Shown in pieces: positions 46,336 to 59,600 of a DNA stretch of 64,000 nucleotides. This DNA comes from Serendipita indica DSM 11827 (lineage: Eukaryota > Basidiomycota > Agaricomycetes > Sebacinales > Serendipitaceae), in the NCBI GenBank assembly GCA_910890315.1, contig CAJVGD010000005.1:62001-126000 (forward strand), in the 5' to 3' direction. Positions within the stretch are counted from its first letter, which is position 1. Every line of letters starts with the position of its first letter. A program made the position numbers and the translations under genes. The notes below the pieces were generated by a model that saw nothing but the letters and a program-made list of their open reading frames with translations, ran no database searches and was not told the origin of the DNA.

Positions 46336-49300
46336 ATGCCACCTAAGCGATCAAAAGGACTCCCACGACGCACCTCGTTGAATGTAGATGCTTCACCAGA
46401 CTCGAGCAGCGGCGGCGACGTCGACAGCCCATCAAAATCCAAGGGAAAAGGGTCTGCATTGTCGAATAGACCCACGATGACGCGTCGTAGCACACGTAAC
46501 AGCCTCAGTAGCTCAAAGGTACGTCTAGTGCACAAAAAATGGAGTGGCAAACTTCGCCGCCGGTCGTTTGCTCGCTGACTTTTCGTCCCTCGCTGCTGCA
46601 CCTACAGATCAATCTCAACGGAAAACGCGCTCGAGAGACGGACGACAACAAAGCCGGGACTGAAGACGGTGCCTCTGCTTCAGACGGCGACGACGAGGAG
46701 AACACAAAGACTTTGAATGGAACAACGACCAGAAAACCAAGTGGAAAGATTCCCTATGCTGCTCTCAAGCGCACCGCAAGCCAGGTGTGGCCCGTTGTCA
46801 TTCTCCAAACACCCCTCTCACGTTTCTTCCAGGCCACGTCCATCACAGAAAGCACTCCAGACACGCCAGTCTCTTCACGTCGCGCTACCTGGGCAAGTAT
46901 TCTCTGTGGACACAATTCCTTTGACTAAACAATACCCAAACAGACCTCACTCGCGCGTACTCGATCTCGTAGGACTACGATAACATCGACACCCGCAACG
47001 TCTGAGCCCCCACACACCTCTGACGGCGAAATCCTGACAGACGACTCGCTCCAGTATAAAGACATCTCGTCAGAAGAGTCGAGCGGCTCCGAATTCGAAG
47101 ACTCTGCCTCGGAATCTGACGCATCCCAACTCGATCTCGAAGCCATGCACATCTCTACTGACGACGAAAATAGCATGGCCATTCTCGCTGCCAGCATCCA
47201 ACAGCGTACAAAGGGCGGTCGGCAAAATGGTTTCAAGGCGAAGAAGGGCAAGAGTGTACAAGGTATTCGAAATGGGATGAACGTTGGGGATGCGGATGAT
47301 ACAGACGAGGAGATGCTTAATGCGGCCATCCGAGAGAGTGTGGCCACGGCCGCCGCAGAGGATCGCGCAAAGTATTCGTCTGCTGGTGCTGGTCCCTCTG
47401 CGACTCGTAGTGATCGTATGTCGATGAGCGTGTCGCCAAAAAAGGGCAAGGGAAAGGCCGTCGCGACTGCGGACGCGAGTGACTCTGACAATCTCCCGTT
47501 GGCGTCCAAAGCGACCAAGGGTAAAGGGAAGGGAGCTCAGCAGGACATTATTGTCTTGGACTCTTCGGACGATGACGCTGTCTCTGGCACAGGGCTTGAT
47601 GCCATGGACATTGATGCTGCTATGGAGCTTCTCGATGAGGACGAGGAAGAAGATAGATTTGCTCAAGTACAGGCTCAGGCGGAAGCGGATAGAATCTCTA
47701 GAGCAATCCTAAAGAAGGAAGAGGCGGCAGAGAGAAAGCGACTCGGACGTCGACTTACCTTTGTGAGTTGTTCCTCCTCTTTACATTCCTGTTTCTTATT
47801 AATCCGGGTCTACATAGGCGGAAAAGGCGACAATTGCGCTCTATCGTCATCATCCGGAACTCAAGACGGTTTGGGCCGATTTGGAAAAACTTGAAATTCT
47901 CAAGGCGGTTCCGGGTGTCCAGCCCGCGAGTCTCAAGCTCAAACTTTTACCGTTCCAGTTGGAAAGTTTGACGTGGATGCGTCGACAAGAGGAGAATACC
48001 GAGTTTTCTTGGAATGGTGGTCTGTTGGCAGATGAGATGGTGAGTGCGCCAACGTCACAGAGTGTCAACATTGACCTTGTTCGGTAGGGTCTCGGTAAGA
48101 CGATCCAGACACTGGGCTTGCTTGTCAGCGATCCACGCAAGCCCAACCTTGTCGTTGCGTACGTTTCGAGGCTGCATTGAGAAGACAGGAATACTAATGT
48201 TCTGCGAATAGGCCGACGGTGGCTATTATGCAATGGAAGAACGAGATTGATCAGCATACGAGTGGGCTAGCTGTCAATGTATTCCATGGTGCATCCCGAA
48301 CCAAGGATATCGAGGCGCTCAAAAAGTGTGATATCGTGCTTACAACGTATGCGGTTTTGGAGAGTGTCTATCGGTATGTCCTCTTCGTGGATATCCATCG
48401 TCTTCTCATTCGCTTTAGAAAGCAACAGTATGGGTTCAAACGCAAGGGTCAGCTCGTCAAGGAGAGGAGTATTTTGCATGAGATTACTTGGGCGAGGATC
48501 ATTGTACGTTCTTTCCCAACCCGCTTTTGACTCCTCATCGATCCCTCTCGTTCTCCAGCTCGATGAAGCGCATAATATCAAAGAACGCTCGACCAGTACG
48601 GCCAAGGCCGCATTCGAACTCGATGGAAAGTTTCGTTGGTGTCTCTCTGGCACGCCGCTCCAAAACCGTGTTGGAGAGTTGTACAGCCTGGTTCGTTTCC
48701 TCGGTGGAGATCCATTCAGCTATTACTTTTGTAAGTCGATCCGCTGTAGCTTGGCTGATGCTCATCTTTGTTTAGGTAAAAAGTGCCCATGCAAGTCGTT
48801 ACATTGGAAGTTTACGGATAAACGAAGCTGCGATGGTGGGTTTATAATCTTATCCACGATGTTGTTCTAACAAGCTGCGTGCGATAGAATGCAAGCATCC
48901 TCCCAGTCTGGTAAGCAGGCTTCCATACATCCCGAGAAATATCTAACTGGTACCACAGCACGTATGTTTATGGAATAATGAGATCCTCGGCCCGATTCAG
49001 AAGCACGGGTTCACTGGACCTGGACAAGACGCGTTCCGCAAACTGCGCATCTTGCTCGACAGGATGATGCTGCGCCGCACCAAGGTTTGTCGCTGTCACC
49101 GAGAATGCATTCTTCGCTCATACGAGAAATACTGTAGCTCGAGCGTGCCGACGATCTTGGGTTGCCGCCTCGTACGGTCATTGTCCGCCGTGACTATTTC
49201 AGCCCGGAAGAAAAAGAACTCTACTTGTCTCTGTTCTCGGACGCGAAGCGAAAGTTTTCCACCTATGTCGACGCTGGGACTGTGCTCAACAGTACGTCTT

Positions 49301-50606
49301 AACTAGGTATCTGTTACGCATAGCTGATTTCCATAGATTACTCGAACATCTTTACTCTCATTACTCGTATGCGACAAATGGTGTGTACACTTGTTCTCCA
49401 AGGTCTCCCAACTGAGCCTCCATAGGCGTGCCATCCAGACCTCGTTCTCAAGAGCAAGAAGAATGCCGAGTTTTCTGGTGATATCGTCGAGGCAACGGTT
49501 TGCCGCTTGTGCAACGACATTGCGGAGGATGCGATCGAGTCGAAGTGCCATCATGTCTTTGACCGCGAGTGCATACGTCAGTACCTCGAGGCGTCGGCTG
49601 GAATAACTGTACGCTTCTTCATAAGATTCGGCGTGCTTGTAGTTGACTATGTTTGCAGCCCGAGTGTCCCGTGTGCCATTTGCCCCTGACTATCGACCTC
49701 GAGGCAGAGGCGATCGAGATTTCCGAGGAAAATGTCAACAAGGCTCGGCAGGGAATTCTTGGCCGACTCGACTTGGAGGGGTGGCGCTCTTCCTCCAAGA
49801 TTGAAGCACTCGTAGAGGAGTTATCCAAGCTGCGCGATCAAGATAGGACGATCAAAAGCATTGTTTTTAGTCAATTGTTCGTGATCGTAGGATGTGGTGT
49901 ACGTTTGTTGACGTGATGGCAGCGTCAACTTTTTGGACTTGATCGCTTTCCGCCTCAAAAAGGCAGGCTTCAACGTACGTTGGTGACATTGCTAGTTCTC
50001 GTTGCTGAATTCTCTCTAGATTTGTCGTTTGGAGGGAACGATGACACCTCAAGCGCGAGACTTGACCATCAAACACTTTAGTATGTCTCGAACGAATGCG
50101 ACGGCTACTGCTGATGGTCTTAGTGACAAACGTCGATGTGACAGTCTTCTTGGTATCCCTCAAAGCTGGAGGCGTGGCATTAAATCTTACTGGTATGCCG
50201 CACCCCCATGATGAGTGCTACTCTGACCGTTTCTTAGAGGCCTCGCGTGTTTATCTCATGGATAGTTGGTGGGTGAGTACAATACCTCATTCCTGCTCGA
50301 GGTCTTTATTTACACTTCGTCAAGAATCCCGCAGTAGAGTATCAAGCGATGGACCGTATCCATCGAATTGGGCAGCACCGACCTATTCAAGCTATCAAGC
50401 TGGTCATTGAGGATAGCATCGAAAGTCGTATTGTGCAGCTTCAGGAGAAGAAGAGCGCCATGGTGGAGGCGACGCTATCAACAGATGATTCGGCCATGGG
50501 AAGGTTGACACCTGAAGATTTGAGCTTCCTTTTCCGAGTGCGTATTGTTAGCTTTCCATTTGTATTTCTGATTGTTGGCATCCTGCTGATTGTTTGCCAG
50601 CTTTGA
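46336..50606 (+). CDS. RAD16: RAD16-type SNF2/RING helicase, many exons
   Basis: A long low-complexity N-terminus (Ser/Lys/Asp/Glu-rich, about 45% of the protein) precedes the Snf2 ATPase: [15 protein letters not shown], then [17 protein letters not shown] (Walker A, split by an intron), [11 protein letters not shown] and [12 protein letters not shown] (DEAH box). The Rad16 hallmark [20 protein letters not shown] follows, then LRRTK, a C3HC4 RING finger inserted between the helicase lobes ([18 protein letters not shown]...CPVC), and the C-terminal helicase motifs ([27 protein letters not shown]). Yeast Rad16 pairs with Rad7 in global-genome nucleotide-excision repair and in a ubiquitin ligase. 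One intron has a GC donor (46893-46943). The last exon is CTTTGA, giving FLFRL. It looks complete. Confidence 0.9.
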
Positions 50607-50870
50607 AGCGAAAGCGTTGGGTGATACAGTACTATTTCAAATTACTAAATGTGCGATACACGTATGCGTACTCGTATATACTCTCTTGGTACAAATGTGG
50701 AATGTGGTTCTGGGGCTGACAGGTGGCCCTCGAGACTGGCAAACTGGCCGAAGGGGAGACTGGATCACTGATATGACCTCAAAAGAGGGCTATGAGTGGA
50801 AGAGCCGCAGCGACTTTTGCAGCCTACCACTGACTCGCCATACGCAGTACTCGTCTCAGATTGCAGGCAG

Positions 50871-52060
50871 ATGACCCGATTTCTCTCCATAGGTAGCATG
50901 CTGGACGTGTAGTCATTAGTTGCTCACACATTTGATCAGACAGCGGCCCCAACGCCCTGCCAGCATTGATGATTCTTAGAGAGATTATGGAGCGATACAA
51001 GTTTGATCATCCTCCGAAACCGAAACCAAAGAAGGGCAGGAAGGAAGAAGACGAAGACGAAGACGAAGAAACGCTCCCTTGCGACATCTTCAGTATGACC
51101 ATTGGTTCTGGACACGGTGGGTGGGTATAAATAATACTTTGAATCTCTCTGGCCGATCCAACGTTTGATGATAGGCTCATTGCGATCCTTCTCGGCAAAC
51201 TACGGATGTCTGTGGACGCTGCTCTTGAGGCCTATGGCTCATTACTCGAGACTCTTCCTATAAAGCCAGCTCGGAGCGAGGCGGAGAAGGTACAAAACGC
51301 AAAGAAGCTAGAAGGAGAGCTCCGGAGAATCCTTTACTTTAAAGGGATCACCGCCAACGATATGATGCGGGAAGGTACGAGGACTACAGGAGGCCATAAA
51401 GTGTGAGAATTCAGGCAGCTTCTGGCTGATGTGAATCGCTAATTATAAGCAGTGTGGTCTGCGCTGGAGTGCCTATAAGTATGGGCTTCCCCTACTACAT
51501 CCGCAGCTATCCCCATGACGGGGTACCGACGCCGCCATGTACGATTCTGCAAGCCGCAATGGCATGCATGGCAGACCCGAGGTTGTACCCAGCCGTTACC
51601 ATCGGGGACTCTTATCATACTGCAACCCTCGTCGAAGCACCAGCGAGATTCGCCAATCCTACATGGCTCCTCGTGAGCGAGGCAAAGCTCGTATATGGTG
51701 CAAAAGGAATAGTACGCCTCATTCTCAGTCTGGGCGGTGGTGACTCGGAGTTAGCCACAATCAAGACATATATGGATCCGTCGAGTCGGACGCCATACGA
51801 AGTAGAGTCCGGACAGATTCACCAGGACTTGTTTCCTCGGGTGAAACATGAGGATGTTTATTATCGGCTTCAACCCCGAGGACACTTTGGATGGTCAGAG
51901 GACATGGCGACTATCCTAGCTCGCGTTAGCGGTTTCTTACAGGACCTAGGGTTCAAGATTACTTAGATTCGGTTGTAAGCGCCATGGACGCGGCGTGGAC
52001 ACAACACGCAATGATGCTCGAGGAAATCAGTAAGTGCGATCGTTACGATGACAGCACAGA
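50871..52060 (+). pseudogene. pseudo-patatin copy I (patatin-only, truncated)
   Basis: Exon 1 (50871-50892, MTRFLSI) joins to IDSGPNALPALMILREIMERY. The patatin-like domain follows: MTIGSGHGG at the nucleophile elbow (Gly at the Ser place), LIAILLGKLRM, and TLVEAPARFANP where the catalytic Asp should be (Glu). A low-complexity insert of Lys/Asp/Glu (EDEDEDEET) is unique to this copy. The frame closes at 51964, and related sequence (VVSAMDAAWTQHAMML) continues in another frame to about 52030. There is no NB-ARC or TPR part: the next copy begins about 570 bases on. It starts 265 bases after the RAD16 stop. Confidence 0.7.
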
Positions 52061-52602
52061 CCCCCTGACGGCTTTACCATGGATTCAGCATTAGGTATCC
52101 ACTGAGTACTCTCTAGTGGCCGTAATGGGGAATTACACAAAAATTTACTACCGCGCAATCCCAATCTTATCTCCTGCTATCATTTGTACCCATTGGTTTA
52201 CAGACCCAATTTCGCCTGTCTAAAAATCTTTTGAGCATAGTTTATCTTTGCCAAAGACCTCAGGAGCGGGAGGAATATGACCGGTAGAACACCTCCACTT
52301 GCAAAAGTAGACTCGCAAGAATACTCGCATACAGTTTATTTACCAGCCTGTCTATTTTAGGTACATAGCAGCAGGTGAGCGGCAGGGGACCAAATCTAAG
52401 TCGCTTTAATCCACGACGCTCAAAAGGCTATACTCAAGAAATGCCACACTGTGCGAGAAGCTCCACCAGGGATCGATTAGGAGTCCGAAGGCTGTGCGTA
52501 GTCGCGGATTTTAAAGGTTATGAAGGCGATAGAACAGCCGCCCACACCTTGAACTGTACCACGACCAAGACAAACATTGTTTGATCATCAAAGTGATCGA
52601 TA
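52061..52602. other. duplicated upstream region of copy II
   Basis: About 540 bases that closely match 56094-56685 upstream of copy III, especially 52540-52602 (TTGAACTGTACCACGACCAA against TTGAACTGCACCACGACCAA). It is the promoter side of the duplicated unit. Confidence 0.6.
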
Positions 52603-55600
52603 ATGGTCCATCTTCTATCAATTGGCAAGTAAGATGCACGAATTCCGGACACATACTGACTGCGACTGGTCACAGATGGCGGCTCCAACGCCATGCCGGC
52701 ACTAATGCTCCTTTCAGAGGTTATGGAACGATACAAGTTTGATCATCCTCCAAAAGAGGACGGGAATACTAGAGAAACGCTGCCTTGCGACATCTTTAGC
52801 ATGACCATCGGTTCTGGACATGGCGGGTAGGTGTAGACAATGCTTTGTCCTCATTGAGTCAATCTAATGCTCATTGGCAGACTTGTTGCAATTCTACTTG
52901 GCAAGCTGCGGATGCCTGTGGACGCAGCGCTTGAGGCGTATTGTTCATTATTAGCGGCGCTTCCGACGAGTCCAGCACAGAGTGACGAAGAGAGATCACA
53001 GAATGCGACTAGACTAGAGGAAGAGCTCCGGAGGATCCTAAATTTTGAAGGGATTACCCCCGATGACATGATGCAAACGAATACGAGGAAAACCGAATCT
53101 CACAGAGTGTGAGTACTTATTTTGGTTTTAATTAACGACTTATTAGTTATTTTTAGTGTCGTTTGCACCGGGCAAACCACGAATATGTCCAATCCTTATT
53201 ATATTCGCAGTTATCCAAGTCGCGGTGTACAGACGGCACCATGTACAATCTTGCAAGCCGCAATGGCATGCATGGCAGACCCTACGTTCTACCCACCGGT
53301 TACTCTTGGCAAGTTCCACCGAAGAGTTACCCTCGTCGAAGCGCCAGCGACGTTCGCCAACCCTACGAAGCTCCTCTTAAGCGAGGCCGAAGTCATCCAT
53401 ACTGAAAGCTGGAGCGTGCGACTCATTCTCAGTTTAGGTTGTGGCGAGTCCGAGCTACTTACGGTTGAAGAATACCACGGAGGGCCGCGTCGACTACAGT
53501 ACGGAGTCGAATCAGAACGCGTTCATCAAGATTTGCTCTCTCGGTTGAAAGAGACGCGTATATACTATCGATTCCATCCGCGAGGACAATTCGGATTGTC
53601 GGAGGACCCCGCCGATATCCAGGCTCGCGTCGACGGTTTCTTGCAGGACGTAGATATCAGCAGCTCTGTGGATGCTGTTGTGCGTACTATGGAAAAAGGG
53701 TGGCCAAAACAAGCAATCGCCATTGGAGATATCAGTGAGTCTTACCCTTAAACCTGGGCTGAGGTTGACAACGTCAAAATAGACTCGGTGCGAGTTCTGG
53801 ATATGGGACTTCCCCCACGGCCATCGGTCGTGCCAAACTTTGTTGGAAGGGAGGACGTTCTAGCTCAACTTCGATCCCACCATCTCGGAGGACAATTTTC
53901 ACCAGAACAACTCCCACGGATCAGCGTGCTCGCTGGCATAGGGGGCTCTGGAAAGACACAATGTGCACTTAGATTCGCCCTCGAGTACGAAAGAAGGTGC
54001 GTAGGGATTATCTGGATGGAAATGATAGCTTATAAGCGGTTATCAGTGTGCAAAATGCAAGCGTCTACTTCGTAGATGCACGCTCCGAGGCGGCCCTCCG
54101 ACAAGGGCTCCAGAATATTGTTTACTCGATGAAGTCTGGGCTCTCGCAGAGATGGTCAACCTCGATACTAGCATCATTACCGGATTGGATGGTCATTCTG
54201 GACAACGCCGACGATCCTTCCCTGAAAGTCCTTGATTACCTGCCTAGCTATGGTAGGGGGCACATTATTATTACCACTCGCAACTCGGCATACGCCAACC
54301 TCTCCTGCAATTTCCAGACACTCGAGGCTCTGGAGCCAGAGTCCGCAGTCGAACTTCTCTTATCCTCTTCCGGATATGATGGATCCTCAGACAACAAACA
54401 GTCCGCGCTCGCCATTGTGAATGCCCTTGGGCGCCTTCCCCTAGCCATCGCACATGCGGCTGGATATATACGCCTCCACCAGTGTCTCAAATCGTACCTG
54501 GATGTCTACAATGAGAGTCGGCAGCAGCTACTGAGGACAAAAACGATGGCGATGTTTGAGCACTATGACCTTTCGGTGGCGTCGACTATCCAGATGTCGC
54601 TAGACAAGCTCCCCGCCCACACTCAGGCGCTTCTATACCTGCTGGCCGAGTTCCATAATACCGACATCCCATTCGATGTTTTCAAAATAGCAGCAAAGAG
54701 GCAGTTCGATGGGCCCGATCTTCAAATTGATATCCCTGTCGATGAGAATGTGCGATGCGATAGTGAAGCACTCTCAAGCATTCTCTGTCAGAATGGCAAG
54801 TGGTCAGAAGCTTATTTTAATGAGCTCATAGAACCATGCTTGAACTACTCGCTTCTGCGAGTTACAAGAAGCGGAGAGACGAGGATGTTCTCAATGCATA
54901 TCTTGGTTCAGACCTGGATCCAGTCGATTCACGGCACCCCCGAGAGGCAGCGACTTTTCGTTCATCTCCTTTCCTCCTCTATCTTTCGTCACTCATGGTC
55001 TCAAATCCATCTTCACCGACTTATTGCGCCTCATATAATCCAACGAGTTCTCATTGACCAAGTCGCATGGTCCAACAAGTGGGCGCTCGCATTCGCGGTG
55101 GACGAAGTCGGGAACTCTACGTGGTCGCAGAAACAGCTCCACGACGTCCTAGCTTATGCAGAAGCAACCTTTGGTAGCGACTCGCCGATCACTCTCGCAA
55201 TTATGACCGACCTCGGGACAAGTTATGACCGATCTGGTTCGTATCGCAATGAGACGGCTCTCACCCTCCACCAGCGAGTACTCGCCGCTCGGCTCAAACT
55301 TCGCGGCGAGAGTGACATTGAAACGCTGTCAGCAATGTCCAATGTGGCCAGCTCGCTGGTAGACATGTGGAGAAATGACGAGGCTGAATCTCTTTATCTA
55401 AAGATAATCGAGCTTCTAAAGGCAACAGTCGGTCCGGATCACCCAGAAGTCCTCAAGGCCGAAAGCCGTTTGGCTACGATTCTTTTCCGGAAAGGCGATT
55501 ACCAAGTCAGCCTATACAGGAAGGTGACTATGAGCCAGAGGTACGATACTCAAGCGAGGATTACGCTGGCGGAAAAACTACGTGTTTTAGAGAATGTTGC

Positions 55601-56093
55601 AACCTCACTCCATATTCTTGGCCGATACTCAGACGCCCTCAGCCTATTCTACAAACTCTGGAGCATGATAAATCGACTTCTTGGGCCATACCATTCTACC
55701 TCTATACGCGTAAGCCTCTCTACGGCCGGAACATTGTGCCAGCTTGGGAGGTTCAGCGAAGCAACAAAGCGCCTTGAGCTTGATTTCAAGCATCTTCATC
55801 CGTCTTCTGATGGAGATGATTCAAGCAAGCTTGCCATTCATCCAGAGGACAGACGCAATACACCAGAGGGATTGAGTGCACAGCGCTTGATGTGCTTCGT
55901 CCTCTTCTGCGAGGGGAATCATGCTGAAGCGGAAGAAAGATACGCTACCACCGTAGCGGCTCATCTGGAAACACTTGGACCGGACCATCCGCATACGCAA
56001 TGGGTTCAGAAGCCATTGGCCGAATGGAAAGACCCTACTTTTATCGAGTACGCGATACGTTTGCCTACACCGGTTGCAGAAGAGACCTCTTAG
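52603..56093 (+). CDS. pseudo-patatin/NB-ARC/TPR NLR-like protein, copy II (whole)
   Basis: Exons 52603-52624, 52676-52826, 52881-53108, 53157-53734, 53783-53996 and 54047-56093 give 1079 residues. The first intron begins GCAAGT (GC-AG type), which yields the conserved LLSIDGGSNAMPALM start. Patatin-like domain about residues 1-320: elbow MTIGSGHGG (Gly at the nucleophile place) and TLVEAPATFANP (Glu at the Asp place). NB-ARC about 330-600: GREDVLAQL, P-loop AGIGGSGKTQC, WMVILDNADDPSL, IIITTRNSAYA, LPLAIAHAAGYI. A TPR region follows with LGPDHP-type repeats, ending HTQWVQKPLAEW. Together with copy A it is one of two whole genes of this type here. Likely NLR-like signalling protein, by family. 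Confidence 0.85.
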
Positions 56094-56685
56094 ATCTCCA
56101 CCATGTTCCGCTCCTGAACCTTGTCGAGTTCTACTCTTATAACTTCGTATTTTCCGAATATCGGTCTTGTCTCACGTCTAGTTATATTGGCTTAGAAGCG
56201 ACATCGTAAATAATGTACCTACCTCTATGCCATGTAACTTCATTCTCCTAAATCTCTCAGACAGGGAATGATGTACTTCTTCAACCGCACTAATTATTAC
56301 CATGTCGTGACATTATTGCACCTCGTTACCTTTATCTACTTGGGTATTGAGCCCGCCTAAAGACCCCAATGGGGAGGGGGGGGTTGAGGAATATGAACCG
56401 TAGTCGTGTATTGCAGGTCCACTTACAAAATTAGACACCCATAAATGCGGAGCATACTATTTTATCACCTAGACGTCTCTTTTATGTGTATAGCAGGTGA
56501 GACCCTTGCAAGGCTATGCTCAATGAATGCTGCACTGTGCGAGAAGCTCTACTAGTGATTAAATATGAGTACAAGGGATGCATATGGATGCGGATTTTAG
56601 AGGTTATGAAGGCGATAGAACAGCCGCCCACACCTTGAACTGCACCACGACCAAGATACACATTGCTTGATCAAAGTGGTCGATA
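56094..56685. other. duplicated upstream region of copy III
   Basis: About 590 bases matching 52061-52602; see copy II. Contains a run GGGGAGGGGGGGG near 56372. No gene. Confidence 0.55.
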
Positions 56686-59600
56686 ATGGTCCATCTTCTA
56701 TCAATTGGCAAGTAAGATGCACGAATTCCGGACACATACTGACGGCGACTGGTCACAGATGGCGGCTCCAACGCCTTGCCGGCACTAATGCTCCTTTCAG
56801 AGGTTATGGAACGATACAAGTTTGATCATCCTCCAAACGAGGACGGGACTACTAAAGAAACGCTGCCTTGTGACATCTTTAGCATGACCATCGGTTCCGG
56901 ACATGGCGGGTAGGTGTAGACAATACTTTGTCCTCACCGAGTCGATTTAATGCTCATTGGTAGACTTGTTGCGATTCTACTTGGCAAGCTGCGGATGCCT
57001 GTGGACGCAGCGCTTGAGGCGTATTGTTCATTATTAGTGGCGCTTCCGACGAGTCCAGCACAGAGCGACGAAGAGAGATCACAGAATGCGACTAGACTAG
57101 AGGAAGAGCTCCGGAGGATCCTAAATTTTGAAGGGATTACCCCCGATGACATGATGCAAACGAATACGAGGAAGACCGAATCTCACAGAGTGTGAGTACT
57201 TATTTTGGTTTTAATTAACGACTTATTAGTTATTTTTAGTGTCGTTTGCACCGGGCAAACCACGAATATGTCCAATCCTTATTATATTCGCAGTTATCCA
57301 AGTCGCGGTGTACAGACGGCACCATGTACAATCTTGCAAGCCGCAATGGCATGCATGGCAGACCCCACGTTATATCCACCAGTTACATTCGGAAAGTTCC
57401 ACCGAAGAGTTACCCTCATTGAAGCGCCAGCGAGATTCGCTAATCCTACAAAGCTCCTCTTACGCGAGGCTGAAATCATCTATACCGAAAACGGGGGCGT
57501 GCGACTCATTCTCAGCCTAGGCTGTGGTGATCCGGAGCTACTTACGGTTGAAGAATACCATGGAGGACCGGGTCGACTACAGTACGGTGTCGAATCGGAA
57601 CAGGTTCATCAAGATTTACTCTCTCGACTGAAAGACACGCGCATTTATTATCGACTCCACCCGCGAGGGCAATTCGGATTGTCCGAGGACCCCGCCGATA
57701 TCCAGGCTCGCGTTGGTGGTTTCCTGCAGGATGTAGATATCAGCAGCTCTGTGGATGCTGTTGTGCGTACTATCGACGAAGGGTGGACACAACATGCGAT
57801 TGCCCTCGGGGATATCAGTAAGTTAAAGTTTGGACCATTTATATGGATATTAATGTCCTCAACGTAGACTCGGTACGGATTTTGGATATGGGACTTCCCC
57901 CACGGCCATCGGTCGTACCAAACTTTCTTGGAAGGGAGGATGTTCTAGCCAAACTTCGATCCCATCATCTGGGTGGCCATTTTGCGCCAGAGCAGCTCCC
58001 AAGAATTAGCGTACTTGCTGGTATAGGAGGGTCTGGAAAGACGCAGTGTGCACTAAAATTCGCCCTTGAGTACGAAAGAAGGTGTAAGCATTTTTGGATG
58101 CACCCACGACTTATAGTCAACCAGTGTGCCAAATGCAATGGTCTACTTTGTAGATGCACGTTCCGAGGAAGCCTTACAACAGGGGCTCCAGAATATTGTC
58201 TACTCAATGAAGTCCGGGCTCTCGCAGAGATGGTCGAGCTCGATTCTGACTTCCCTCGAGGCGTGGATGGTCATACTGGATAATGCCGACGATCCTTCCC
58301 TCAAAGTGCTTGAATACTTCCCGAGATATGGAAATGGAAATATTATCATCACCACTCGCAATTCGGCATACGCAAATCTCACCTGCAATTTTCAGGCACT
58401 CGAGGCTCTAGAATCAGAGTCCGCGGTCGAACTTCTCTTGTCCTCCTCTGGCTATGAGAGATCCTCAGCAACAAAGAGTCCGCGCTCGCCATTATCAATG
58501 CCCTTGGGCGCCTCCCCTTAGCCATCGCGCATGCGGCCGGCTATATACGACTTCATCAGTGTCTCAGGACATATCTGGATATCTATAATGAAAGCCGGCG
58601 GCAGCTACTGAGGACAAAAACGATGGCCATGTTTGAGTACTACGAGCTTTCGGTGGCGTCGACTATCCAGATGTCGCTAGACAAGCTCCCTGTTCCCACA
58701 CAATCTCTCCTACGCCTGCTTGCCGAGTTTCACAATACCGACATCCCGTTCGACGTTTTCAAAATAGCAGCAAAGAGGCGGTTCAGTGCACCTGATCTTC
58801 AAGTCGATATCCCGGTCGGCGATAATGTGCAACGTGATAGCGATGCACTATTAAATATTCTCTGTGGAGACGGCAAGTGGTCAGAAGCTCATTTTAATGA
58901 GCTCATAGAGCCATGCTTGAACTACTCGCTTCTGCGAGTTACAAGTAGCGGAGAGACGAGAGTTTTCTCGATGCATATCTTGGTTCAGAGCTGGATTCAG
59001 TCGATTCACGAAACCACTGAGCAACACCGACTCTTTGTTCGCCTCCTTTCCTCCTCCATCTCTCGTCAATCCTGGGCTCAAATTCATCTTCATCGACTCA
59101 TTGCACCTCATATAATCCAACGGGTCCTCATTGACCAAGTCGCATGGGCGGACAAGTGGGCGCTCGCATTCGCAATGGACGAAGTCGGGAACTCTACGTG
59201 GTCGCAGAAGCAGCTAAAAGAGGTTCTAGTGCATGCTGAGACGACTTTTGGCGATGAGTCTCCGATAACTCTCGCAATTATGACCGACCTTGGGACAAGT
59301 TATGACCGATCTGGTCCGTATCGCATTCAGACGGCTCTCACGCTCCACCAGCGAGTACTCGCTGCTCGACTCAAACTTCGCGGCGAGAAGGATATTGAGA
59401 CGCTATCAGCAATGTCCAATGTGGCCAGCTCGCTGGTAGACATGTGGAGAAATAACGAGGCTGAATCTCTTTACCTAAAGATAATCGAGCTTCTGACGGC
59501 GACAGTCGGTCCAGATCACCCAGACGTTCTCAGGGCCGAAAGCCGTCTGGCCACTATTCTCTTCCGGACTGGTAAGCGGCAACTTGGTTATTACCGCAAG

